The notes below the pieces were generated by a model. That model had not been told where the DNA came from. It ran no database searches and was given only the letters and a program-made list of their open reading frames with translations. Shown one piece after another: positions 36,501-43,678 of a DNA stretch of 50,800 nucleotides. The first letter of the stretch is position 1. Every line of letters begins with the position of its first letter. Origin of the DNA: Nitrosomonadales bacterium (GTDB taxonomy: Bacteria; Pseudomonadota; Gammaproteobacteria; Burkholderiales; Gallionellaceae); NCBI GenBank assembly GCA_023259065.1, contig JAHFQY010000007.1:1-50800 (forward strand), in the 5' to 3' direction. Position numbers and translations under genes: made by a program.

Positions 36501-36883
36501 TGATGAATGATTCGGAAGCCACACTGAATAACCTGCGCGAACTGAAAGCACACGGGTTCAAGGTGTCGATTGATGATTTCGGCACCGGCTACTCAAGCCT
36601 GAGTTATCTGCGCCGGCTTCCCATCGACGAACTGAAGATCGACCGCTCTTTCATTATGGAAATTACCGATGCCCGCCAGGCGGAAGATGTGGCGGTTACT
36701 GCCGTTCCCCTGGCCATTATCCAGCTCGCCAAGAGCCTGAAATTTACCGTGGTGGCAGAAGGTGTGGAAACCGAGGCGCAAAAGACATTCCTGCAAGACC
36801 ATGGCTGCGACGTGATCCAGGGCTACCTCTACTCCAAACCCGTCTCGGCGGAAAAGCTGGTGACTTTGCTGGCTGCCCAGTAG
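33572..36883 (+). CDS. REC-PP2C phosphatase-REC-PAS-GGDEF-EAL multidomain protein
   Basis: A 1103-residue cytoplasmic signalling protein. Domains: REC1 (about 14-130, Asp65); linker coil; SpoIIE/PP2C-type serine phosphatase (about 180-385) with metal-site residues in SGDF (Asp192), VADGTGHG (Asp209), FTDG (Asp331) and PDDVTL; REC2 (about 423-540, Asp473); PAS (about 550-665); GGDEF cyclase (752-756) with an intact RXXD inhibitory site (743-746); EAL phosphodiesterase with EAL (880-882) and DDFGTGYSS (1001-1009). All three catalytic modules keep their key residues. It overlaps the upstream kinase gene, which likely phosphorylates one or both REC domains. Confidence 0.9.
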   Translation: MPEVIAAAEINIDNLSVLCVEDEVDALDAMERYLVRQGIKVLKANNGAMGLDMFLQHRPQLIISDIRMPEMDGISMCRAIREVDKDIPIIIVSAHNEAKLLQDSIDFGVTKYVVKPIALLSLKQAIVSVAGMLEKKAILDAKLTVLSASLQEAENESEKLQSYVSRYMDAGQQEQFPGVRHLYLPKGEVSGDFYCMERFGDTLYAMVADGTGHGLAAILPVLQVPRIFREQAQRGFSLLTIADAINRTLHEQRLSEHFLAATLIRMNRSEGFIEVLNCGNPPAVLLSEQGAVLQEFRSRSLALGMVDMEDFDADIQRFECSQKASLYAFTDGLPDMLDSRSGPAFKLSHLVQQGDASTLFDHIVTLVRTVSSSSKPDDVTLLEINFDAATALSGPISSTPAGAGELTQPGDALCDMPARLRNVSVLFVEDDAETLEYMSRYLNRRVGILHTARNGEEGLRLFNKYHPQLVIADIHLPTMSGIAMIEAIREVDKAAQIILVSGSLGGQHAEDMMGLNVGGFLQKPFDVEKLLKLIHDCVKQFDSIFGMQLSASVFMTSSLAISITGKNREIIAVNPAFCHISGYSREEVLGHNPRLLSSGKHDAAFYRKMWHSINETGAWSGEIWNRRKNGELYLEWLTINVVKNDNNEVTHYIAVFSDITERNTAEAKMRHLAQHDGLTDLPNRVLFMDRASRALINAQREKEALAVMMVDIDHFKTINDSLGHSAGDALLCQLAASLVDCVRDSDTVCRLGGDEFAILLPNAGSREMIARLAGKIIGATNRSRCVAGKELQVGCSLGISFYPKDGADAEELLKHADSAMYFSKKSGRNHYQFFESQHESLDQRNLAIQQGMRSGLKGEEFSMVYQPQYSLSQQRIVGVEALIRWNSPLLGAISPEEFIPVAEETGFIVEIGEWVIATVCRQIALWKQSQVPVVPVSINISPLHFKRGNVIPALLHALESNQLDAGSLQIELTEGIVMNDSEATLNNLRELKAHGFKVSIDDFGTGYSSLSYLRRLPIDELKIDRSFIMEITDARQAEDVAVTAVPLAIIQLAKSLKFTVVAEGVETEAQKTFLQDHGCDVIQGYLYSKPVSAEKLVTLLAAQ

Positions 36884-36903
36884 GCCGGCAGCCCTGTGGC
36901 CGT

Positions 36904-37143
36904 TCAGGCCGTGGTGTTGACGATGCTGCCGGTAACTTGTCCCTGGGTGTTCACCGTGGGCGGCTTGCGGTTTTGTTCGGCCTGTTTTGCCTGCTCGGTC
37001 TGGCGCGCCTGGTCAGCCTGGAGTTGCGCTTGATCGGCCTGTCTCTTGCTCGCCTGTTCCGCCTGACCCGCTTGGCGATTGGCTGTGCTGGCCTGTTGTG
37101 CTGCCTGGGTGGCATTACCGCCGGAATTTACGTTGCTTACCAT
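36904..37143 (-). CDS. Small Ala/Gln-rich protein with C-terminal VNTTA motif
   Basis: A 79-residue hydrophilic protein of unknown function. After MVSNVNSGGN it is almost wholly Ala, Gln, Lys, Arg and Glu in a heptad-like pattern (QADQAQLQADQARQTEQAKQ), so a coiled coil is likely. It ends PTVNTQGQVTGSIVNTTA, nearly the same ending as the next protein upstream. AGGAGG lies five bases before the ATG, supporting a real gene. No signal peptide or membrane segment is seen. Confidence 0.75.
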   Translation of the reverse strand: MVSNVNSGGNATQAAQQASTANRQAGQAEQASKRQADQAQLQADQARQTEQAKQAEQNRKPPTVNTQGQVTGSIVNTTA

Positions 37144-37189
37144 GACATCCTCCTTGTTGGTGCTGCGCTAATTCGACCGATTCGGCTGT

Positions 37190-37579
37190 TTACGCCGTGG
37201 TGTTGACCACCGTGCCTATGGTTTGCCCCTGAGTGTTTACCACGGTTGGTGTCGTTGCTGCGGCTACGGGCGGGGCCGGCGCCGGCTTGGGTATGGATTT
37301 CTCAATCACCTTGCTGACCTGTGTTCCAATCTGGCTGAACGAATTGGCGGTTTGCAACTGCAGACTTGCCTGCTGGGCTGCGGATTGAGCCTGGGAGGCT
37401 GCGCTGGCGATCAAGTCGGCCTGGGCCTGGGCGCTATCCGCCGCAGCCTGAGCGCTGCTGGCCTGGGCCTGCAGCGAGCTTGCGTTTTGTCTGGCTCGTT
37501 CAACCCCCCTTTGTGCCTGCTGCAACTGGATTTGTTGCACAAAGGGTTGAAGAGTCGAATTGAGGGCACTAACGGGCAT
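37190..37579 (-). CDS. Ala/Gln-rich protein with C-terminal VNTTA motif (paralogue-like)
   Basis: A 129-residue protein of unknown function. After an N-terminal segment (MPVSALNSTLQPFVQQIQLQ) comes an Ala/Gln/Ser-rich helical stretch with repeats such as SSAQAAADSAQAQADL. A proline-rich hinge (PKPAPAPPVA) precedes the C-terminal TPTVVNTQGQTIGTVVNTTA. Only the C-terminal motif and the general composition are shared with the protein at 36904-37143, 46 bases downstream in the same direction. Confidence 0.75.
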   Translation of the reverse strand: MPVSALNSTLQPFVQQIQLQQAQRGVERARQNASSLQAQASSAQAAADSAQAQADLIASAASQAQSAAQQASLQLQTANSFSQIGTQVSKVIEKSIPKPAPAPPVAAATTPTVVNTQGQTIGTVVNTTA

Positions 37580-37695
37580 GGGAACAGGATTTCCTCATAA
37601 CGTCATGCGCTTAACGTACTCCTGGCAGATGAAAAAATCAAGGCGCCAGTAATACAACTGAAACCTGAGACAGTGCTTGCCGGCAGGTGGTTCAA

Positions 37696-38814
37696 TCAGA
37701 AAAACACATCATCCACGTCGCCGACATTATTCTCGCGCAATGCTTCCAGCACTTTGTTGAAATCCTGCTCGGTTTCCCCGGCCACGGCCAGCACATTGAG
37801 TATGCGTTGCACGGATTCGTCCATGGTGCCGCTGATGGCCTTTTCCTGGGCGTGCGTGGTGTCCAGCCAGGAATAGGTTTTTTCCACGTTGGTGATCAAT
37901 TCCTGCAGCAGCAAGCGCGTGTCCATCAGCATCTGGCGGTTTTTTCCGCGCAGCCTTTCTATGGCGGCGCTGGCATTGCCGAGCGCAATCTGCATTTTCT
38001 CGGCTCGCGCCATCGATTCCTGGCGCATGTCGACATTCTCGCTCAGAGCCTCGGCGGTTTCGGCGAGTATGGTGATGTTGTCACGTATGCGCCCGGCTTT
38101 TGCCTCGTCGTCGGGCAGGTTGCTGATCATGACAGAGACCCGCTCATAGTTCACTACCAGCCTGTTCTTGAACTGGAACACCTTGCCCATGGTGGACGAT
38201 TTCTCCAGTATGGACTGCTCAAGTGAAGTTGCTTCGCCATGGGAAATCAGTATGGTGGTTTCCGCGCCGTTGCGGATCAGCACGCTGCATTCCACGCCAA
38301 ATTCTTGCGCTGCCGCGATCAACTTTTCAGCCAGTGCGACATAGGTGCGGCAGCCCAGGCTGGCACGCATGAAATTGAGCAGGATGCCGCTTTCCCCCAT
38401 GGTGGAAAGAAAGCCCATGGCCATGCCGTGCAGCTCGGCTTTTTCCTGGGCCAGTTTTTGCTGCTGCCGGTGATTGCTGATGGCGCTGCTTACCTTGTGC
38501 AGAAGAATCTGGATGTCGATGGGCTTGGTGATGATGTCATTGCCACCGGCTTTGTAGGCGTTGAGGTGCTCATCCACAGACTGGTGGGCAGTGACGAAAA
38601 TAATGGGTACGGCCGAGCTTTCACGCACGCGCTTGCAGACCTCATAGCCGCTGAGTACGGGCATTTCGATATCCAGCAGTATCAAGTCCGGCATGCCTTG
38701 TCGGCATGTTTTCAGCGCCTCCTCTCCCGATGCGGCAGAGAGCACGTCAAACTGCCCTGCAAGTATCGTTTCATACAGGGTGCGCATCATCGGGTCATCA
38801 TCAACAATGAGCAC
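37696..38814 (-). CDS. Response regulator with uncharacterised C-terminal region
   Basis: A 372-residue cytoplasmic protein. REC domain at about 1-118: MLIVDDDP, Asp48 in LILLDIEMP, and the Thr/Lys positions in FVTAHQS and ITKPID. The C-terminal 250 residues match no output domain I recognise: a segment with GILLNFMRASLGCRTYVALAEKLIAAAQEFGVECSVLIRN, perhaps GAF-like, then a long helical region. A GTG start is used; the frame is closed by a TAG 14 codons upstream with no ATG between. It lies 52 bases downstream of the PilU gene and may share its transcript. Confidence 0.82.
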   Translation of the reverse strand: MLIVDDDPMMRTLYETILAGQFDVLSAASGEEALKTCRQGMPDLILLDIEMPVLSGYEVCKRVRESSAVPIIFVTAHQSVDEHLNAYKAGGNDIITKPIDIQILLHKVSSAISNHRQQQKLAQEKAELHGMAMGFLSTMGESGILLNFMRASLGCRTYVALAEKLIAAAQEFGVECSVLIRNGAETTILISHGEATSLEQSILEKSSTMGKVFQFKNRLVVNYERVSVMISNLPDDEAKAGRIRDNITILAETAEALSENVDMRQESMARAEKMQIALGNASAAIERLRGKNRQMLMDTRLLLQELITNVEKTYSWLDTTHAQEKAISGTMDESVQRILNVLAVAGETEQDFNKVLEALRENNVGDVDDVFF

Positions 38815-38866
38815 CTGCCCCGAAACCTCGGCTTCGTTATACTGCGTTGCGACCTATGGATGCCTG

Positions 38867-40147
38867 CTAGGCTGTCGCTTGTTTTTGTTGTGCCTGTTTT
38901 TCCTGCAACATCTTTTTCAGCTGTTCTTCTTCATATTGGCGCTTGTGCTCTTTCTCTTTTTCCTGCTTGTCTTTTTTGATGGCTTCCTCTTCCTCGGGTG
39001 TGGGCATGTGATCGAGAGTCAGCGACATGCTGGAAGCTGAAGCCGGTTCGCCGCGTGTACTGCGCAGCTTGATGTTCAGGCGCAGCTCGTTGGCCGAGTC
39101 GGCATTGCGGATGGCTTCCTCGTAGGCGATATGGCCCTCGTTGTACAGGTCAAACAATGCCCAGTCGAAGGTGCGCATGCCCAGCTCACGTGATTTTTCC
39201 ATCAGGCCCTTGATCTCGTGAAACTCGCCCTTGAAGATGCGCTCGGCGATGGTAGGCGTGTTGAGCAGGATTTCAATGGCGGCCTTGCGCCCCTTGCCGT
39301 CGATGGTGCGCACCAGGCGCTGCGACACGATGGCGCGCAAGTTTGCAGAAAGGTCCATCAAGAGCTGGTTGCGCCGCTCCTCGGGGAAGAAGTTGATGAT
39401 GCGGTCTATGGTCTGGTTGGTGCTGTTGGCGTGCAGCGTACCCAGGCACAGGTGGCCGGTCTCGGCAAAGGCGATGGCATGTTCCATGGTCTCGGCATCG
39501 CGGATCTCGCCGATCAGGATCACGTCAGGCGCTTGGCGCAGGGTGTTTTTCAGGGCGTGATGCCAGCTGTGCGTGTCCACGCCCACTTCGCGGTGGGTGA
39601 TCAGCGACTGCTTGGACTGGTGCACATACTCCACCGGGTCTTCCACCGTGATGATGTGCCCCTTGGAAGTACGGTTGCGGTGGTCGATCAGGGCTGCCAG
39701 CGAGGTTGACTTGCCCGAGCCCGTGCCGCCCACCACCAGTACCAGCCCGCGCTTGTTCATGATGACCTCTTTCAGTACCTCGGGCAGCGCCAGTTTCTCG
39801 AAGCTGGGGATTTCGGCGGCAATGGTGCGGATCACCATGCCCACATGCTGCTGCTGCACAAACACATTCACGCGGAAACGCGAAACACCGGGCACCGAAA
39901 TGGCGAAGTTGCACTCCATCTCCTTGGCAAAATCGGCACGTTGGTCTTCGTTCATCAGGGAGTGGGCCAGCTTGCGCGTGATCTCGCCGCTGAGTTTCTG
40001 CGTGGTCATCGGCTGCATCTCGCCATGCGCTTTCATGCTGGGAGGGAAGTCATGGGCGATGAACAGGTCAGACCCTCCCGCCTGGCTCATGGCGGTGAGC
40101 AGCTTGATCATGTAGGCGTGGGCTTGTTCATCCGTAAAAGTCGACAT
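38867..40147 (-). CDS. pilU: PilU-type twitching motility ATPase
   Basis: A 426-residue hexameric ATPase of the PilT/PilU retraction family. Walker A GGTGSGKST at 140-148, the Asp box after it (ITVEDPVEYVH), Walker B DVILIGEIRDAETM and the His box GHLCLGTLHANS are all present. PilU assignment rests on length and on the early region GSDLFIAHDFPPSMKAHGEM. The last 50 residues are an extra Lys/Glu/Gln-rich charged tail. pilT is not next to it in this window, although pilT and pilU are commonly adjacent. Confidence 0.9.
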   Translation of the reverse strand: MSTFTDEQAHAYMIKLLTAMSQAGGSDLFIAHDFPPSMKAHGEMQPMTTQKLSGEITRKLAHSLMNEDQRADFAKEMECNFAISVPGVSRFRVNVFVQQQHVGMVIRTIAAEIPSFEKLALPEVLKEVIMNKRGLVLVVGGTGSGKSTSLAALIDHRNRTSKGHIITVEDPVEYVHQSKQSLITHREVGVDTHSWHHALKNTLRQAPDVILIGEIRDAETMEHAIAFAETGHLCLGTLHANSTNQTIDRIINFFPEERRNQLLMDLSANLRAIVSQRLVRTIDGKGRKAAIEILLNTPTIAERIFKGEFHEIKGLMEKSRELGMRTFDWALFDLYNEGHIAYEEAIRNADSANELRLNIKLRSTRGEPASASSMSLTLDHMPTPEEEEAIKKDKQEKEKEHKRQYEEEQLKKMLQEKQAQQKQATA

Positions 40148-40309
40148 GGTCTTTAAATCTTGTGCAGTTGAGGAATGGCAAGACTATCCAATTAACACGC
40201 AACATTCAATGTTGACAGCGCGGACAAGTGCAGGCACTTCCAAAACTGCTGATTTCGCCTATCATCCGGCTTGCACGGTTAAACTCATGGGCTACATAAG
40301 GTGGTTAAT

Positions 40310-41104
40310 ATGCAAACAGGTCAGGTCAACTCACGAATTGTCTACGACTCTTGCCCGTTGTGCAGGGCGAGAGAAATTCAAATGATCCTGAGCGCCGACT
40401 GTTCCCAACACCCCCTGTATAAACCGGCGATTCCTCCGAAAATGACATGGATGAAATGCTCGCCATGCGGGCATGTTTTTACGGAGGGCTACTTTACGCA
40501 GGAAGCGCTGGCGCTCATATTCAGCGATGCCAATGAGAATCAAAAAGCTGGCTTTGATATTGAGAACCAGCGCTTTGTTTCTGCGCGCATGATTGAGAAA
40601 GTGCTGCCTTATGCACATGATGGTTACTGGCTTGATATTGGATTTGGAAATGGCTCCTTGTTATTTACCGCTGATGAGTTCGGGTTCAAAGCTGTCGGTG
40701 TTGACCTGCGCAAGGAAAATGTGGATCTGATGAAAAGCATAGGATTTGAAGCTTACTGTGCAGACGTTAACGTACTGGAAGGAAGCAACCGCTTTAGCGT
40801 GGTGAGCATGGCGGATGTTCTGGAACATATGCCATACCCCGGCTCAAGCCTCGAATCTGTTTATCGGCTACTGCGCAGTGATGGCGTCTTGCTGTTATCC
40901 ATGCCCAATATGGACAGCACGCTGTGGAAGGCGCTGGATAACAATAACGCCAATCCCTATTGGGGTGAGTTGGAGCATTATCATAATTTTGGCAGAACGA
41001 GATTGTTTGGCTTGCTGCGAGAAAAGGGGTTCGAACCTGTTCGCTTTGGCATTAGTGAACGCTATCGTGCATGCATGGAAATTGTGGCAAGGAAAGCTGG
41101 CTAA
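40310..41104 (+). CDS. SAM methyltransferase with N-terminal zinc-binding motif
   Basis: A 264-residue protein. Two CXXC pairs, Cys15/18 (SCPLC) and Cys50/53 (KCSPCG), look like a zinc-binding fold, followed by a class I methyltransferase: YWLDIGFGNGSLLF (motif I), VGVDLRKENV, then VVSMADVLEHMPYPGSSLESVYRLLRSDGVLLLSMPN. This type often modifies sugar-nucleotide or surface-polysaccharide precursors, but no sugar genes are near. The ATG at 40310 has AAGGTGG upstream. Confidence 0.82.
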   Translation: MQTGQVNSRIVYDSCPLCRAREIQMILSADCSQHPLYKPAIPPKMTWMKCSPCGHVFTEGYFTQEALALIFSDANENQKAGFDIENQRFVSARMIEKVLPYAHDGYWLDIGFGNGSLLFTADEFGFKAVGVDLRKENVDLMKSIGFEAYCADVNVLEGSNRFSVVSMADVLEHMPYPGSSLESVYRLLRSDGVLLLSMPNMDSTLWKALDNNNANPYWGELEHYHNFGRTRLFGLLREKGFEPVRFGISERYRACMEIVARKAG

Positions 41105-41187
41105 GGCTGCTTGCCTGGATCGAAGAAATACGCCCTGCCCAAGAGCATCTGCCAAGGAGCGGCAGGGCTGCAGCTGATTGCAAACCG

Positions 41188-42273
41188 TCAAGCCATAAAC
41201 GGATAATCCGTATACCCCTTGTCGTTGCCGCCGTAGAAAGTGGCCTGATCCGCCGTGTTGAGCGCTGCACCTGTTTCCAGACGTGCGGGCAAATCGGGAT
41301 TCGCAATAAAAGGTACGCCGAACGCCACCATGTCGGCATCTCCCCGGCCCAGCACAGCATTGGCGCGAGCAAGATCGTAGCCGCTGTTGGTCATGTACAC
41401 GCCTTTCCAGATCTTGCGCAGCTTGAACAGGTCAAACGCGGGCCCGGCGGCGCCGGGATTTTCTGCGCCCATCTCGGTGATGTGCAGGTAGGCCAGGTTG
41501 AAGCGGTTGAGCTCGCGCACCGCGTGGCTGAAGGTTTCTTCCGGGTTGGAATCGCGGATGTCGTTGAAGGGGTTCAGCGGCGACAGGCGCATGCCCACGC
41601 GGTTGCCGCCCCATACGCCGCACACGGCCTCGGTGACTTCCAGCAGCAGGCGTGCACGGCGCGCGATGGTGCCGCCATAGGCATCGTCGCGGGTGTTGCT
41701 GCCGTCGCGCAGGAACTGATCCAGCAGGTAACCGTTGGCGCCGTGAATCTCCACCCCGTCAAACCCTGCGTCCAGCGCGTTTTTTGCCGCGCTGCGGAAC
41801 TGCTCGATAATGGCGGGAATTTCATTGAGGCTCAGTGCGTGCGGGGTGACGTAATCCTGCATGCCCTCGAAGGTAAACACCTTGCCCGCCGGCTTGATGG
41901 CCGAAGGGGCAAGCGGCTTGAAGCCACCGGGCTGCAGCGAGGGATGCGAGATGCGCCCCACATGCCACAGTTGCAAAAAGATGTGGCCACCTTTGGCATG
42001 CACCGCATCGGTAATCTTCTTCCAGCCGGCCACCTGCTCGGCGTTGTAGCAGCCCGGTGTGCCGGGGTAGCCTATGCCCTGCGGCGATACTTGCGAGCCC
42101 TCGGAAATAATCAGCCCGGCGCTGACCCGCTGCTCGTAGTAGGTGACGTTCAGCGCCTGCGGCACATTGCCGGCGCCCGCACGATTGCGCGTCATCGGCG
42201 CCATCGCGATGCGGTTGGGCAGGCTGCAGGGGCCGAGTTTGATGGGGCTGAACAGGGTGATGTTGGCGGTCAT
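41188..42273 (-). CDS. Old Yellow Enzyme family ene-reductase (NemA-like)
   Basis: A 361-residue FMN-dependent TIM-barrel oxidoreductase. The sequence opens LFSPIKLGPCSLPNRIAMAPMTRNRA, and HIFLQLWHVGRISHP, VEIHGANGYLLDQFLRDGSNTRDDAYGG and a C-terminal FGVPFIANPDLPARL are typical. Members reduce activated C=C bonds, nitro compounds or nitrate esters with NAD(P)H. The physiological substrate is not known. No nemR-like regulator is adjacent. Confidence 0.93.
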   Translation of the reverse strand: MTANITLFSPIKLGPCSLPNRIAMAPMTRNRAGAGNVPQALNVTYYEQRVSAGLIISEGSQVSPQGIGYPGTPGCYNAEQVAGWKKITDAVHAKGGHIFLQLWHVGRISHPSLQPGGFKPLAPSAIKPAGKVFTFEGMQDYVTPHALSLNEIPAIIEQFRSAAKNALDAGFDGVEIHGANGYLLDQFLRDGSNTRDDAYGGTIARRARLLLEVTEAVCGVWGGNRVGMRLSPLNPFNDIRDSNPEETFSHAVRELNRFNLAYLHITEMGAENPGAAGPAFDLFKLRKIWKGVYMTNSGYDLARANAVLGRGDADMVAFGVPFIANPDLPARLETGAALNTADQATFYGGNDKGYTDYPFMA

Positions 42274-42324
42274 GGTGCGGTCCTTGTGAAAGTTGGGCGG
42301 TGTAAGGGTTCGGGGTGTAATGTT

Positions 42325-42555
42325 TTATTCTGTTGCGGGATCATTCTTCTGGAGTTGATCCTTCTGGAGTTGATCGCGTTCTTTCTTGTAGCTGTCATAG
42401 CCTGGTGCGGGGGTGGTCATGACGCGCTCATTGGGCGTCATCATGCTTTCGTTGCGGCTTTTGATGCCTTCGTAGATACCCTGGTAGGGGTCACTGGTGC
42501 AGCCGGACAGTGTCAGGGTTAACAGCATCATTGTTTTGCAAGATAACTGCATCAT
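42325..42555 (-). CDS. Small lipoprotein
   Basis: A 76-residue protein with a signal peptide and lipobox (LTLTLSGC), followed by a short, charged mature part. Near the C-terminus, DQLQKDQLQKN comes from a perfect 15-bp tandem duplication (42346-42360 and 42361-42375). Its ATG overlaps the stop of the upstream thioesterase by four bases, with GGAG six bases before it. Function unknown. Confidence 0.8.
   Translation of the reverse strand: MMQLSCKTMMLLTLTLSGCTSDPYQGIYEGIKSRNESMMTPNERVMTTPAPGYDSYKKERDQLQKDQLQKNDPATE
42346..42375. repeat. 15-bp perfect tandem duplication in the lipoprotein gene
   Basis: CTTCTGGAGTTGATC occurs twice head-to-tail, duplicating five residues (LQKDQ) without shifting the frame. 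Confidence 0.9.
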
Positions 42556-42974
42556 GCGCGCTCCTTTTTTGCGCCAACCCTGGCATCAAATTTTTCCTTG
42601 TGAATCACGAATCGTTCATGCCGTCCACGGGATATCAGCTCGACACTGTCGCGAGCTTCCACGGCAAAAACAAGCTTTCTTCCCTCGACTGCGATCAGCT
42701 CCACCGTGGCGGTGACCTCAAGGCCGGGGGGAGTTGCTGCCTCGTGGCTGACATCGATATGTGTTCCCACCGATTGCTCCTGCGGCCAGTCCAGATGCGG
42801 CTTGATGGCCATGATGCAGGCCCATTCCAGAAATCCCACCAGAAATCCGGTGGCAAAAACTTCCGGCATGGCTAGAAACTCCGCAGACTCCGGATAGAGT
42901 GACGGAACGGTTTTCGATGGCGGCACGATGAATTTGTGCTCGTATCGGATGCCGGGCTTGAGCGTGTCCTTCAT
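42552..42974 (-). CDS. Hotdog-fold thioesterase, FlK-like
   Basis: A 140-residue protein. AMPEVFATGFLVGFLEWACIMAI places a glutamate in the hotdog helix, and SVGTHIDVSHEAATPPGLEVTATVELIAVEGRKLVFAVEARD carries the histidine and strands characteristic of fluoroacetyl-CoA thioesterase-like proteins. These hydrolyse short acyl-CoAs. The ATG at 42974 has AGGAG six bases upstream; an earlier ATG at 43010 is unlikely. Substrate unknown. Confidence 0.82.
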   Translation of the reverse strand: MKDTLKPGIRYEHKFIVPPSKTVPSLYPESAEFLAMPEVFATGFLVGFLEWACIMAIKPHLDWPQEQSVGTHIDVSHEAATPPGLEVTATVELIAVEGRKLVFAVEARDSVELISRGRHERFVIHKEKFDARVGAKKERA

Positions 42975-43050
42975 TGGTTTCTCCTGTTGCCTGTAACGCA
43001 GAGCGATCATACTGCCCGGTGCTGCTTATGGCATCACTCAGAAGGTGATT

Positions 43051-43485
43051 TTATGCTTTTGATCTTGCCCAGGCCACTATCCCGCCCACGTCCATGGCGC
43101 CGGCCTGGCGCGCCACCTCGCGGCCGCCCTTGAACAGCGCCAGGGTGGGGATGCTGCGGATGTTGTAGCGCGCGCCCAGTGCCTGGGCTTCTTCGGTATT
43201 CAGCTTGGCCAGGCGCATGCCCGGCTCCAGCCTGGCGGCGGCTTGCACAAAATTGGGCGCCATCATGCGGCAGGGGCCGCACCAGGGCGCCCAGAAATCC
43301 ACCAGCACGGGAATATCGTTGCGGTTGATGTGCTGCTCGAAGTTGTTCGCGTTCAGTTCAACCGGGTGTGCAGTGAACAGCGGCTGCTTGCACTTGCCGC
43401 AATTGGGCTGGTTGCCCAGTTTGTCCATGGGGATGCGATTGACAGCATCGCAATGCGGACACACGATATGCAGGGAGTCGCTCAT
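43051..43485 (-). CDS. trxC: Thioredoxin 2 (TrxC)
   Basis: A 144-residue cytoplasmic disulfide reductase. The N-terminal zinc-finger motif has Cys9/12 (CPHC) and Cys29/32 (CGKC), which distinguishes thioredoxin 2, and the active site is WCGPC (68-72). The cis-proline segment is IRSIPTLALFKGG. In characterised relatives it answers oxidative stress. It is divergent from the RND genes. Confidence 0.95.
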   Translation of the reverse strand: MSDSLHIVCPHCDAVNRIPMDKLGNQPNCGKCKQPLFTAHPVELNANNFEQHINRNDIPVLVDFWAPWCGPCRMMAPNFVQAAARLEPGMRLAKLNTEEAQALGARYNIRSIPTLALFKGGREVARQAGAMDVGGIVAWARSKA

Positions 43486-43678
43486 GTTTTGCCTTTCAAA
43501 TGGAAGTGCGAGCTATATGGTGGCGCAGCTTGGGATTTCAAGCGCAAACCTTGTTGCATGTCCTGAATTTACAGGTGATGTCTAGTATCATTGCATGTCT
43601 TATGATGCTGGCACACTGCACCCCGGCAGGTTGGCGCTTGTTGCATCTCGATCAAGTATTAGCAAGGATAAGCCGCAA

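Noticed and set aside
41132..41168. Stem GCCCTGCC/GGCAGGGC between convergent genes as a terminator
   Set aside because: The loop is 21 bases long and there is no T-run on either side.
41071..42522. Long + strand open frame (483 codons)
   Set aside because: It is antisense to the Old Yellow Enzyme gene, with a His/Ala/Gly-rich composition typical of shadow frames.
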